This document shows, one piece after another, positions 50,059 to 58,446 of a DNA stretch of 64,000 bases. Made by a program: the position numbers and the translations under genes. Numbering within the stretch: position 1 is the stretch's first letter; every line of letters begins with the position of its first letter. This DNA is from CALJFL01 sp047633055. GTDB taxonomy: Bacteria > Pseudomonadota > Gammaproteobacteria > Pseudomonadales > Halieaceae. The notes below the pieces were generated by a model. The model searched no databases. It was not told the origin of the DNA and was given only the letters and a program-made list of their open reading frames with translations. The DNA is taken from contig JBLIEI010000017.1 in NCBI GenBank assembly GCA_047633055.1, positions 6,314-70,313 of the forward strand, read 5' to 3'.

Positions 50059-50520
50059 CTAAGACTTATTGCGGTAAGCCGGTGGGCTCTGTTCCATGCG
50101 GTTGCGGAACGCACGCCTAAAGTTTGGCGGGTTCTGATAACCCAGAGCGACGGAAATTGATTCCACGCTCTCGTTAGGCTCTCTCAGGTGTTCACGGGCC
50201 CTTCTGTCAAACACGGTATTTCGCAAAACACGAAAACTTGTGCCCTCAAGTGCCAAGCGACGATTGAGCGTGCAAGTAGATACGTTGAGTTGCCTGGCAA
50301 CCTGAGGCAAGGGTGGCTGGGAGGTTCTGAGAAATACTTTGCAGATGGCTGCTATAGACCTCCCTATCCACCTTACCTCGCTCTTTGATGCGCGCCGAGA
50401 GTTGTTGAAGTGCTTGATGCCAACGTTCATCGTGAAAAGAAGGTGATGGCATGTCCAGCCAATAGGGGTAGCACTACGCTGTGCAGAGTCGGCGCCACAC
50501 CCATGGCAACTCCCAGCGGT
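50059..50520 (-). pseudogene. AraC-family regulator remnant
   Basis: Two overlapping minus-strand frames carry the end of an AraC-type protein: WHQALQQLSARIKERG...REVYSSHLQSISQNLPATL in one, and PPLPQVARQLNVSTCTLNRRLALEGTSFRVLRNTVF with ALGYQNPPNFRRAFRNRMEQSPPAYR in the other. The frame changes near 50300-50340. The effector domain is missing. It probably belonged to the nitrile hydratase region. Confidence 0.75.
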
Positions 50521-50640
50521 CCTAGCGCCAGCGGCGTCTTATGCTGCCCAATTTAGGCTGTTTTATATTGCTCCTCAGCGTTGGTGAGTTTTTTTTGGAA
50601 TGAAAAAAGCAGCTTGAGGTGGCTTTGTTAGACGCAAAAG
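50512..50640 (+). other. Possible degenerate attC-like site
   Basis: GCGTCTTATGCTGC at the left and GCAGCTTGAGG...GTTAGACGC at the right (GTTAGAC matches the GTTRRRY core) are complementary at their ends, giving a fold of about 120 bases. The left core is poor. It could be a decayed integron recombination site. Confidence 0.25.
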
Positions 50641-50736
50641 AACGATATCGTATTTTCAAAAGAGAACACCCTGGAGTTGCGCGTGGTGATTGGGCTTATT
50701 GCTTTCGCCCTCTCAATTGCCGCACTGAAATAACGG

Positions 50737-51001
50737 CAGATGACGCGCTATCACGGGGTCCTAGCGCTCAATAGTAAACACTGAATCTCTGTGACTCCGG
50801 CGAGACGTGGCAAGGGCAGTGCAAGGCGACAAGAACTAACAGCAGAAGGAAGAAAAAACCACTGGCGGACAGGTATCGGGAAATGATCGGGTCACGGCGA
50901 TTGAGCAAGCGTTTGATATTGATGTTACGACTTGTGATTACTGTGGCTATGCGGTCAATATAATAGCACGGCGCGTGCCTGCACGTCGGTACGTGACAGC
51001 A
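50737..51001 (+). pseudogene. IS91-family transposase remnant, second copy
   Basis: MTRYHGVLALNSKH, stop, ISVTPARRGKG and, in a shifted frame, AIEQAFDIDVTTCDYCGYAVNIIARR correspond to the same C-terminal part of an IS91 transposase as at 5.8-6.2 kb, but with several lesions. It lies on the plus strand and closes the AT-rich block on the right. Confidence 0.65.
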
Positions 51002-51065
51002 TGTAGTTCGTCTTTAAATAATTGAGTTTGGGCATTTATTCCGCTTATACTGCGCTCCAACTGCT

Positions 51066-51977
51066 CTACTTCCCAAGTCCCGGAAAAAACATATTAGTCG
51101 TCCGTTGATAATCTTTATACCCAGGCCGTTTCAGCACAGAATAATGTTCTGACGGTATGGCCCCAGTATGAAACACCAGGGTGCTGTACATCTTCCAAGA
51201 GGCAAAGAGTAGTCCGACTCCCAGGAACAGCCACACAGGTAAAGCTTCTACTTCATACAGGGCTATCCAAGAAGGTATCGAAGCAACGATCAGTCCGTTC
51301 CAAACCATCCACTCGGCAAAGTAGTTAGGATGCCGGGTATATTTCCACAGGCCCACATTACAAACCCGGTTTCTTTCCCCGGCTTTCTTCATCTTCAGTA
51401 AGAAACTCAGCTTTTGCATATCGGCCATCGATTCCATAGCAAAGGCACTCAACCATATCAACAAGCCTATAACCTCCAGTATGTGTAGCTGTCTGCTGGG
51501 GTTGGCGGCTATAACAAAGGCGGGCATTGCTAAGAAAGAAGCGTTTGCTAATCCCTGCCAGAGGGCGTCGACTTGCATAGCTAGTGGTGTATTGGTTTTA
51601 CCTGCGTCTATCCAACGCTGTTTTTGATATTCGTATCTAGGGAACTCCTTCTGTAAGCGTCCTGCCTTCCATAGCTTTAACGCCCCGAAGCCCATACGGC
51701 CCCCGGCAAAAACATAGGCGATACTCACTAAGGCAATACGTAAGGGGTCACCATCACTGTAAAGCCACGTTAGACCACCAATCAGCGTCAGTCCCAGTGG
51801 CCAGCCTATATCCACGTAGGACATTCTGCCGGTCATCCAAATGGGCAGGCATACAACGAGGCTAAACAGCAGTAATTGCAGTAGGCCGTTGACAAGCCCA
51901 ATGGCTGCAAAGGTGTTGGTAAGCAGTATTAATGCCCAGCCGGCAATGAAGGGGATGAGCGGATAGAAATACTTCAT
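51066..51977 (-). CDS. DUF1295 membrane protein
   Basis: This 303-residue protein of about seven to eight transmembrane helices matches the DUF1295/steroid 5-alpha-reductase-like group. The C-terminal block GLWKYTRHPNYFAEWMVWNG and YKDYQRTTNMFFPG are characteristic and form the NADPH/SAM-type cofactor pocket in related ICMT/reductase folds. The substrate is unknown; a lipid or sterol reductase or methyltransferase is possible. Standalone. Confidence 0.85.
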   Translation of the reverse strand: MKYFYPLIPFIAGWALILLTNTFAAIGLVNGLLQLLLFSLVVCLPIWMTGRMSYVDIGWPLGLTLIGGLTWLYSDGDPLRIALVSIAYVFAGGRMGFGALKLWKAGRLQKEFPRYEYQKQRWIDAGKTNTPLAMQVDALWQGLANASFLAMPAFVIAANPSRQLHILEVIGLLIWLSAFAMESMADMQKLSFLLKMKKAGERNRVCNVGLWKYTRHPNYFAEWMVWNGLIVASIPSWIALYEVEALPVWLFLGVGLLFASWKMYSTLVFHTGAIPSEHYSVLKRPGYKDYQRTTNMFFPGLGK

Positions 51978-52125
51978 GGGATTAACTGGGTTGCTCGTAT
52001 TTAGGTGGGGGAAAGTATCAGCGACGTTTAGCCAGAGACTAGCACAGCCGGGCTGTCGTAGTCGGATGATCTAAGCTATAGAGTCGGATACGTCGATGGC
52101 TATAAGCCACTGATTTATTTCGAAA

Positions 52126-52290
52126 TGGCGGGTGTTCGCAGACTTGAACTGCGGCCCTGCCCATTATAAGTCGGATGGAGTACAGAATATTCGGGCGGTA
52201 AGCTGAAGAAAGATAACGGGTCTTTTGATGGCGCGGGGCAGGGTGGCCACGAACGAGCTTATGCCGAGCCTGGTTGTTGGTGATGCCGAA
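52126..52290 (-). repeat. tRNA-like dispersed element, copy B
   Basis: On the minus strand the sequence reads a perfect T-arm CGCAG-TTCAAGT-CTGCG (52153-52137), then AACACCC (52136-52130), G and CCA (52128-52126), exactly the 3' end of a tRNA gene. Before it, CTTATAA-containing sequence resembles an anticodon loop but its stem does not pair, and no 5' half complementary to AACACCC is seen. About 115 bases further upstream match copy A at 32.36-32.48 kb. It is a tRNA-derived fragment, not a functional tRNA. Confidence 0.5.
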
Positions 52291-52342
52291 ACGGTTTGAA
52301 GTATCTTGATTAAGGTAATCCATCTCCTTCTAACAATGCATA

Positions 52343-54076
52343 CTAACGAGTAATCGGCAGCGTGATTGTGAACCGGGCACCATCATCGGTATTCTCAACG
52401 GCAATCGTTCCCTTCATGTCCCGGACAATACCGTAACTGACAGACAGCCCCAACCCCGTCCCCTGACCCATTTCCTTGGTCGTGTAGAATGGATCGAAGA
52501 TGCGGTGCAGATCATCGCCAGAAATACCCCCGCCAGTATCCTGAGTTGTAATATGCACAGCATTATCGACTTCAAATACCCGCAACGTGATTTTCGGCTC
52601 TCCCTCACTTTCATTTATGGCATCTCGGGCGTTGGTGAGAAGATTCAAGATCACTTGCTCCATTTGAATGGTGTGGCCCAAAACACGCCCGCAATCTTCC
52701 GAGAGTTCCGTCACAACCTCAATTCCAGCCAATCGCAATTGCTCGGCCATAAGATCAACCGCATTCATCACCACATTTCTGGGATCAATCAATTCTGGGA
52801 TTTCCTTCGCCTCGCGCCCGAACATCTTCATGTGATCAATGATCGCTGCCGCACGTGCTGTCTGCCCCTCTATGCGCGCTAGTTTATCGGTGAGGTATCC
52901 GGGATCAAGGGGGCCCTGAGCAATCTTCTTACGGATGTTCCCCGAGACCATGCGAATCACATTCAGTGGTTGGTTTAATTCATGTGCGACTGATGTCGCC
53001 ATTTCTCCCAGTGTTGCCAGCTTAGATGATTGAATGATTTGGGCAGCGGCTTCTCTGCGTTCGATCTCCTGTTCAGCCCTTATTTTATTGAGCTCTGTAA
53101 TGTCCTGACCTACGCCAATCACACCGATGGAGTTACCCGAGGCATTACGCCGTGTTGTGGAATTAAGTAACACATCAATGCGATCCCCTGACGGAGTGAA
53201 CAGCGGGAATTCAAAGTTTGCAGTTTCTTCGCCGGCAAGAGCTCTTGCCAGAACCTCGCCTACCGAATCCTTATAATTCTGTGTAATTAGATCAGCCACA
53301 AGGTTCCGGCCGAACACTTCGGTCTTACTAAAGCCAGTGATCATTTCTGACTTCTGGTTCCATTCGTTAATATTTCCTTGCGCATCGATACCGAAGATCG
53401 GGGCGTTCGCAGTATCAATCAACCGCGTCATATCCTCTGCAATTCTCACATTATCGGCGACCGATATATCGAGTTGTTGAGATTTAAAATGCAAAGCATT
53501 GACTAGACGCTGGACCAGGTACGACGCAGATCCTCCAAAGAACAAAAGCGCAAGTATGGCAAGGTCCCAGTCGGTATGGGGCAGCAGGTACGGTTTTACA
53601 CCGGTACTGATTGTGGGCTCGATCATGACCGCGATATAGGGTGCTAACAGCATGACCAGAGTGATACAGACCGAGATGATAAGCCCTGTGTAGCCAAAGC
53701 CGATTGTCGTTATGACCATGGCCGTGACGAAGGCCGATTCGGAATTCGCAGAGAACCCAAACTGTAAGACGCCAGCTGTGCCCACAAGCATGAAAAACAC
53801 GATAATAAAATTCAGCCTAAACTTGCGTAGCTTAGGTGTAAATGCAAAGACCAGCAGGGCCGAGTACAAGATGAGTTGCAGCGTGTAGAGGCCCAGCCAG
53901 CCGGTATCAAAGTATCTTGAAATGCTTAGAAATACCAAAGCCGTGCATGTGACAACCAAGAATAATAGGTATCCGCCCAAAACTGGGTCTAGCTCTTTTC
54001 TTATGGATGTGACGTCAGCAGTCTCTGTTAATCTCTCATAGCCGATATTTAAGCGACCCCAAATCCACTTCTTCAT
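52343..54076 (-). CDS. PAS-domain membrane sensor histidine kinase
   Basis: This 577-residue kinase has six predicted TM helices in the first 195 residues, a PAS domain (about 210-330: APIFGIDAQGNINEWNQKSE, ITGFSKTEVFGRNLV), HisKA with the phospho-acceptor His365 (SVAHELNQPLNVIRM) and HATPase_c (LLTNARDAINES, DTGGGISGDDLHRIFDPFYTTK, GTGLGLSVSYGIV). The HELNQPL form is typical of DctB/FixL-like kinases. No response regulator gene is adjacent, so it is an orphan here. Signals could be sensed through the membrane part or the PAS pocket. Confidence 0.95.
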   Translation of the reverse strand: MKKWIWGRLNIGYERLTETADVTSIRKELDPVLGGYLLFLVVTCTALVFLSISRYFDTGWLGLYTLQLILYSALLVFAFTPKLRKFRLNFIIVFFMLVGTAGVLQFGFSANSESAFVTAMVITTIGFGYTGLIISVCITLVMLLAPYIAVMIEPTISTGVKPYLLPHTDWDLAILALLFFGGSASYLVQRLVNALHFKSQQLDISVADNVRIAEDMTRLIDTANAPIFGIDAQGNINEWNQKSEMITGFSKTEVFGRNLVADLITQNYKDSVGEVLARALAGEETANFEFPLFTPSGDRIDVLLNSTTRRNASGNSIGVIGVGQDITELNKIRAEQEIERREAAAQIIQSSKLATLGEMATSVAHELNQPLNVIRMVSGNIRKKIAQGPLDPGYLTDKLARIEGQTARAAAIIDHMKMFGREAKEIPELIDPRNVVMNAVDLMAEQLRLAGIEVVTELSEDCGRVLGHTIQMEQVILNLLTNARDAINESEGEPKITLRVFEVDNAVHITTQDTGGGISGDDLHRIFDPFYTTKEMGQGTGLGLSVSYGIVRDMKGTIAVENTDDGARFTITLPITR

Positions 54077-54125
54077 GAGTGACCTCTTGAGTGTGAACGA
54101 CTACCAGCGCACCTGAAGTATACGA

Positions 54126-54200
54126 TATATAAACAGTCTGTTGAAGCCTGTTGTGAGTAGAGAATCTCACTGATTCTGCTAACTGAATACCTCAATGTCG
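54126..54200. repeat. Dispersed repeat, copy 2
   Basis: ATATATAAACAGTCTGTTG and CCTGTTGTGAGTAGAG...TCTCACTGATTCTGCTAACTGAA closely match 55.36-55.43 kb and 59.33-59.39 kb. The unit seems to be an end of a mobile element. Confidence 0.6.
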
Positions 54201-54275
54201 ATGGAAAAAACGCGTTTCAGGCGCTGTTACCGCACGCCTGGTCCCAGGTCCTAGCGGCATGACAATCGGCAACGC

Positions 54276-55181
54276 CTAAATAAATCCTTCGCTGCTTAGT
54301 CTGCTATGCAAGGCTTTGATATGCGCCGGTCCAATTTCGCAGCAGCCACCAATGATTGTCGCTCCGTTTCTTGCCCAACTCATTGCATGTTCAGCATATT
54401 GTTGTGGGCTCATGTCTCGACGCATTTCAAGCTCCTCGACAGTGTCCCCAGGGTACAATGAGTTTACCGATATAAAACCATTAGCATAAGCGCCAAATCT
54501 ACGCTGCTCCATCCTCAACAGCGACCAACACGCGCTGATTGCTTCAGGCTGACTACAGTTTAATAATGTTGCTTGGATATCGAAAGAATCGAGTGCTTGT
54601 AAGGCGTCTTTTAAGGACTCACCGCTACGTAATTGCTCTGGATGATCATCACTGACTGTCAATGCAACCCATACAGGTTTACGACTTTCAAGTGCAGCAG
54701 TGCAGGCTGCACGTGCTTCGGTAATAGACGACATTGTTTCGCAGATAAACAGATCGCTAGCCGGAGCTTGTAATTCAACAAGGCGACGGTAGGTCGCAAG
54801 CGAGTCTTCAAACGACGAGAAGGTATCTGGACGGTAGCTAGCAACTAAAGGCGGAAGGCAGCCTGCTATCGCAACATCTTTACACTGTGCCAATTCAACG
54901 GCCTCTTGGGCTGCATTCATGGCCTGTTGATGCAGATTTTCTAATTGATCTAGTTCATTTTCTCTTTTTAGGCGCTCTGGTGTCGCAGTATAGGTATTGA
55001 GCGTGATCACGCGTGAACCGCTATCAATAAACTCACGATGCAAATCTCTTACCAGTATTGGTTCATTCAGCATGATGTCAGCAGACCACATAGGAGTAAC
55101 TGCACGGGAACTTCTGCGCAATAACTCTTGGCCCATACCGCCATCAAGTAGTGTTATGACACCGATTACATTTGCTCCCAT
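54276..55181 (-). CDS. Homocysteine S-methyltransferase family protein
   Basis: This 301-residue zinc-type methyltransferase has LLDGGMGQELLRRS at the N-terminus, INTYTATPERLKRE-like LNTYTATPERL near residue 60 and the zinc-binding GGCCEIGPAHIKAL at the C-terminus (with an upstream LLNCS providing the third Cys). Such enzymes transfer methyl groups from S-methylmethionine or SAM to homocysteine or another thiol/selenol. Its start is near position 55181, ATG with no strong Shine-Dalgarno. It lies between two copies of the dispersed repeat. Confidence 0.9.
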   Translation of the reverse strand: MGANVIGVITLLDGGMGQELLRRSSRAVTPMWSADIMLNEPILVRDLHREFIDSGSRVITLNTYTATPERLKRENELDQLENLHQQAMNAAQEAVELAQCKDVAIAGCLPPLVASYRPDTFSSFEDSLATYRRLVELQAPASDLFICETMSSITEARAACTAALESRKPVWVALTVSDDHPEQLRSGESLKDALQALDSFDIQATLLNCSQPEAISACWSLLRMEQRRFGAYANGFISVNSLYPGDTVEELEMRRDMSPQQYAEHAMSWARNGATIIGGCCEIGPAHIKALHSRLSSEGFI

Positions 55182-55354
55182 TTATATGAAGACAGTACTC
55201 GAAAGCTGTATTATATACCTATTTTTAAAGTATAAACGATGTTAATTTTCTATGATTTAGTTGTGTGTCTGACACAAGGTGGATACGATGACATGGTCGC
55301 ATGTCATAAGTTTCTAATGGTTAAAGAACCTCTGAAATCTGACACCAAGACTAG

Positions 55355-55500
55355 AATTATTGGGTATATAAACAGCCTGTTGTGAGCAGAGTGTCTCGCT
55401 GATTCTGTTCACTGAAATTTGGAAATCAGTGAAAAGCTCACCTGTTTTCACGAAGCTGTACTCGCGTCAGTTGAGTTTTGGTTGACGGTAAGTTTTAGTG
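55355..55500. repeat. Dispersed repeat, copy 3
   Basis: TATATAAACAGCCTGTTGTGAGCAGAG, CTCGCTGATTCTGTTCACTGAA, and GTGAAAAGCTCACCTGTTTTCACGAAGCTGTACTCGCGTCAGT in sequence. The first part matches copies at 54.1 and 59.3 kb, the second part a copy at 57.9 kb, which shows that the repeats are pieces of one longer element. Confidence 0.65.
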
Positions 55501-55556
55501 TGCTGATATACAGTGCATATTTTGAGGGCGGCTTTGTCGACTAAGCTAACTTTTTT

Positions 55557-55790
55557 TTGTGCGTTCTTTATTTATCTGGCTTTTCGATCGCCATAATATT
55601 TACACTTACAGATTTGATACAAATAGTCGCGAATTCGAACAAACTTAGCTTTGAACAGAGCGGTCAGTTCCTAAATGCACCAGGGTCTGCCTTGATAGTG
55701 ATTGTCTACGCCGTCGGTACGATAGCAGTGGCTGTTCGATTTTCCTCTACGATCGATGGATTGAGCAAGATGGTACCTAGCAGGCAGTTG
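55557..55790 (+). CDS. Two-helix membrane protein, probable cassette gene
   Basis: A TTG-started frame encodes LSGFSIAIIFTLTDLIQIV, a short loop (NSNKLSFEQSGQFLNAPG) and SALIVIVYAVGTIAVAVRF, then IDGLSKMVPSRQ where the first attC-like site begins. The frame runs on through the attC to TGA at 55884, so the true end may have been altered. Small two-TM proteins are common in integron cassettes. No family recognised. Confidence 0.35.
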
Positions 55791-55888
55791 CAGTCACGCG
55801 TTGTATGCGCTGGGATACAGCGCCTCCATACAAAATGTGAACCATATTTTATATGGAGGCGTCTTCGCCGCTTAACTGGGTGTTAGAA
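55772..55888 (+). other. attC-like site 1
   Basis: CTAGCAGGCAGTT (from 55778) pairs imperfectly with AACTGGGTGTTAG (to 55886), and CGCCTCCATA (55821-55830) pairs perfectly with TATGGAGGCG (55852-55861). The right half, CGCTTAACTGGGTGTTAG, closely follows the common attC 3' pattern CGGCTTAACTC..GCGTTAG. Length is about 115 bases. It ends 21 bases before the start of the decarboxylase gene. Confidence 0.65.
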
Positions 55889-57339
55889 GTAATCGGGGAA
55901 TTGTTCATGAGCAACGAAAATGTAGTAAATGATTCATTGAGGGCTGTTGCGCTGGCATCTCAGCATGCAAAGGATTACGTGTCTTCAATTAATGCTCGCC
56001 GAGTGAGTCCTGGCCCCCAAGCCATGATGGATTTGTTGCATTTTAACGAGTCACTACCTCAAACTAGCCTTGATCCCGAAGCTGTCATTAATATGCTTCA
56101 TGAATATGGCTCGCCAGCTACGGTGGCAAGCACTGGTGGGCGCTATTTTGGTTTGGTGGTGGGAGGTTCAACACCAGCATCGATGGGTGCATCCATCTTA
56201 TTATCGGCATGGGATCAGGTTGCGGTTTTAGATTCATCTGCACCATCGGCAATTCATGTTGAAAGAATCGCTGCGAACTGGACATTAGAATTACTGAACT
56301 TGCCAGCTAAAAGTAGTGTTGGGTTTACTACAGGGACTTCCGTCGCAAACCTCATTGGGTTAGCTGCTGCACGTAATGCCCAATATGAAAAGCTGGGCAT
56401 AAACGTAGCAAAGATCGGTATGGCTGGAGCACCACCACTGCGTATTGTCTTGTCTGAACAAGCTCATGTAGCGGTTCACAAGGCTCTTGGATTACTAGGG
56501 TTCGGAAAAGAACAATGTGTAACAGTTGCATGTGACAAGGAAGGTCGTATGTTAGTTGACGAGTTCCCAGAGGTAGGATCAGACACGATTATTTGCCTAC
56601 AAGCTGGTAACGTAAATTCAGGCGCAAGTGATCCTTTTGCAGAAATTATTGCTAAAATCAAGTCCAAAGGTGCCTGGGTTCACATAGATGGAGCTTTTGG
56701 GCTATGGGCTGCTGCGTCACGTAGTAAAAAGTCTCAAGTAGCTGGCGTAGCGCTAGCGGATTCATGGGCGGTAGATGCCCATAAGTGGCTAAACACTCCA
56801 TACGATTGCGGTATTGCAGTTTGTCGCGAGCCGCAAGCAGTACATAACGTGATGACGACACTTGCACCATACTTAACTCAGGGTACTGACATCCCTCCGA
56901 AAGATATGGTTCCGGAATTTTCCCGTCGTGCCCGTGGCGTTGAGGTCTGGGCCGCTATTAAAGAAATGGGAAGTGACGGCATCGAAAACCTAATTGATCG
57001 ATGTTGTCAGCACGCTCAGCGTTTGGCCGAGGGTTTAAAAGCGCTAGGGTATGAAATTTTGAACGATGTTGTTTTGAATCAAGTTGTTGCAACAATTGGA
57101 AAAGACAGCGAGATTCAAACTATCGTTAACAAAGTGCAAGCAGAAGGCGAATGTTGGTTTGGCGCTACAAATTGGCAAGGGAAGAGTGCAATGAGATTAA
57201 GTGTATCGTCATGGGCAACGACGAGTAGTGACATCGAACGAGCACTTAAGTCCATTGGTAAAGCAACTAGTTCAACTATTGAGTAAATCACTTATAACCA
57301 ATTGCTCTACCAGACTTGGGTAAGCTGGTGAGCAAGGCG
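55883..57339 (+). mobile_element. Integron gene cassette 1 (PLP decarboxylase)
   Basis: Between the G/TTAG of attC 1 and that of attC 2 lies exactly one gene, whose start is 24 bases from the left boundary and whose stop is three bases before the attC. That is the architecture of an integron cassette. No promoter is apparent within the leader. Confidence 0.65.
55907..57286 (+). CDS. PLP-dependent aspartate/DOPA decarboxylase-like protein
   Basis: This 459-residue fold-type I PLP enzyme of the group II decarboxylase family (aromatic amino acid, glutamate, tyrosine decarboxylases) has TGTSVANLIGLAAARN, HVAVHKALGLLG, WVHIDGAFGLWAA (the PLP-pairing aspartate in HIDGAFG) and the Schiff-base lysine in WAVDAHKWLNTPYDCG. 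The ATG at 55907 (MSNENVVND) is chosen since the frame before it is attC. The substrate is unknown; it makes an amine from an amino acid. It is an integron cassette gene. Confidence 0.9.
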   Translation: MSNENVVNDSLRAVALASQHAKDYVSSINARRVSPGPQAMMDLLHFNESLPQTSLDPEAVINMLHEYGSPATVASTGGRYFGLVVGGSTPASMGASILLSAWDQVAVLDSSAPSAIHVERIAANWTLELLNLPAKSSVGFTTGTSVANLIGLAAARNAQYEKLGINVAKIGMAGAPPLRIVLSEQAHVAVHKALGLLGFGKEQCVTVACDKEGRMLVDEFPEVGSDTIICLQAGNVNSGASDPFAEIIAKIKSKGAWVHIDGAFGLWAAASRSKKSQVAGVALADSWAVDAHKWLNTPYDCGIAVCREPQAVHNVMTTLAPYLTQGTDIPPKDMVPEFSRRARGVEVWAAIKEMGSDGIENLIDRCCQHAQRLAEGLKALGYEILNDVVLNQVVATIGKDSEIQTIVNKVQAEGECWFGATNWQGKSAMRLSVSSWATTSSDIERALKSIGKATSSTIE

Positions 57340-57346
57340 TTAAGTG
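57289..57346 (+). other. attC-like site 2
   Basis: A compact 58-base site: outer CACTTATAAC (57289) / GTTAAGTG (to 57346; GTTAAGT fits GTTRRRY) and inner TTGCTC-T-ACCAG / CTGGT-GAGCAA with an 11-base loop. The unpaired T at 57308 is an extrahelical base, a feature integrase uses to choose the strand. The first bases follow the stop codon of the decarboxylase gene by two. Confidence 0.75.
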
Positions 57347-57843
57347 TCTAGAGTTTTAGGCAAGGAACATGCTTATGATAAAACCCAAAGCTCTAGATCA
57401 TATTGTATTGCGCACAGAGCGATATAGAGATCTTATTGATTTCTACTGCGACGTTTTAGGCTGTGTTGTAGAGCGATCATTATCAGATGATATTGGTTTA
57501 ACTCAGCTCAGAGCAGGGTCTTCCCTCATTGATATTGTGGATGTAAATGGAGAGTTAGGTAAAGCTGGAGGCTCCGCGCCACAATCAACGGGGAACAACG
57601 TTGATCATTTCTGCCTTCAAATAGAAAAATTTGATGAAAAGGAATTGAAATCGTACCTCCAAAGTAAAGGTGTTGAGGTTTCCGAATTTCAAGAAAGGTA
57701 CGGCGCTCAAGGTATGGGTCGTTCACTTTATCTAAAAGATATTGCAGGTAATGACATTGAGTTGCGTGCAGCTATATAAAACGCTTAACAATGCGTGTCA
57801 GTCGCGGCTGGCATACCGCCAGTCGCTGCATCAGATTCAGGTG
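57340..57843 (+). mobile_element. Integron gene cassette 2 (VOC protein)
   Basis: This unit of about 504 bases spans from the cleavage point of attC 2 to that of attC 3 and contains a single gene (57369-57779) that fills it almost completely, as in typical cassettes. Confidence 0.65.
57369..57779 (+). CDS. VOC family (glyoxalase-like) protein
   Basis: The 136-residue single VOC domain has LDHIVLRTERYRDLIDFYCDVLGC at the N-terminus and MGRSLYLKDIAGNDIELR at the C-terminus; His and Glu (DHIVL; DIELR) are the usual metal ligands, so a glyoxalase, fosfomycin-type or bleomycin-binding activity is possible. The start is ATG 57369; another in-frame ATG lies at 57375. Glyoxalase-like proteins are frequent in cassettes. 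Its stop codon abuts attC 3. Confidence 0.9.
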   Translation: MLMIKPKALDHIVLRTERYRDLIDFYCDVLGCVVERSLSDDIGLTQLRAGSSLIDIVDVNGELGKAGGSAPQSTGNNVDHFCLQIEKFDEKELKSYLQSKGVEVSEFQERYGAQGMGRSLYLKDIAGNDIELRAAI

Positions 57844-57853
57844 TTAGCGCGTT
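57780..57853 (+). other. attC-like site 3
   Basis: AACGCTTAACAATGCG (GCTTAAC fits RYYYAAC) opens and ATTCAGGTGTTAGCGCGTT closes the site; the ends AACGC..TAAC and GTTA.GCGTT are complementary, and GCTGGC pairs with GCCAGT inside. CTTAACAATGCG and ATTCAGGTGTTAG are close to the left and right halves of common attC sites. Confidence 0.7.
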
Positions 57854-57869
57854 ACCGACGGTACGGAAA

Positions 57870-58010
57870 AAATTCAGGGCAGCGTTAAATTCACTGACAT
57901 TTACTTAAGAAGGTGTGAAAAGCTAACCTTTTTTCTTGAAACTGTATTCGCATCAGTGATGAGGCAATTCATATTTATTCATTCCTGAACGATTGCGCAC
58001 AGTATTGACA
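57870..58010. repeat. Dispersed repeat, copy 4
   Basis: GTGAAAAGCTAACCTTTTTTCTTGAAACTGTATTCGCATCAGT (57914-57956) parallels the second part of copy 3; ATTCATATTTATTCATTCCTGAACGATTGCGCACAG parallels the right side of copy 1 (5.73 kb). It begins within 25 bases of the last attC, the point where the cassette array ends. The rest up to 58220 has no gene. Confidence 0.55.
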
Positions 58011-58220
58011 GGGTTAGGTCTCGCCTTTTTGTTTGTCCGTTCTAATGCTCGTGTCAGATGTAAGACCCTCTCCTAAGTTTTCTATCCGTAAAATCCAGTG
58101 GTAGCAAAACGCAAGACCTGATCCCAAATTTTATTGTAATCTACCAGCGGCCCATGTTGACTCGGTAGGTGGAAAGCCTATAGACTAAAAATTGTTCAAA
58201 ATTGACTGGAAGAGATCCTT

Positions 58221-58400
58221 ATGGAAAAAGTCGTTTTAGCAATTACGCTTGCTACATTAGGTACCGTGGCCTTCGCTGGCCCACCTGGCTGGGTTTTGGC
58301 GCCGGTGCCTGTGCCCGTGGACTCACCGTTTGTGCTATCCGGAGTGGTAATCGTTATCGCCTTGGCTGGCGCCAGAATCGTGCGAAACCGCTCAAAATAA
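58221..58400 (+). CDS. 59-aa protein with CTERM-like tail
   Basis: A tiny secreted protein: signal peptide VVLAITLATLGTVAFAGP, then VLAPVPVPVDSPFVLSG, a hydrophobic helix VVIVIALAGARIV and a basic end RNRSK. This signal + VPVP/DSP motif + TM + Arg/Lys tail is the build of PEP/VPxSG-type C-terminal sorting signals, but with almost no cargo between. AGAG precedes the ATG. It is in front of the sterol desaturase gene (47 bases) and may be co-expressed. The larger frame that covers it in another phase is a shadow. Confidence 0.6.
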   Translation: MEKVVLAITLATLGTVAFAGPPGWVLAPVPVPVDSPFVLSGVVIVIALAGARIVRNRSK

Positions 58401-58446
58401 AACGCATTGACGTCCAGCCTTCCGGCTGAAAGTAAGCTCTAGAACT

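Noticed and set aside
52126..52290. Functional tRNA gene
   Set aside because: T-arm, acceptor and CCA are present but the anticodon stem does not pair and there is no 5' half.
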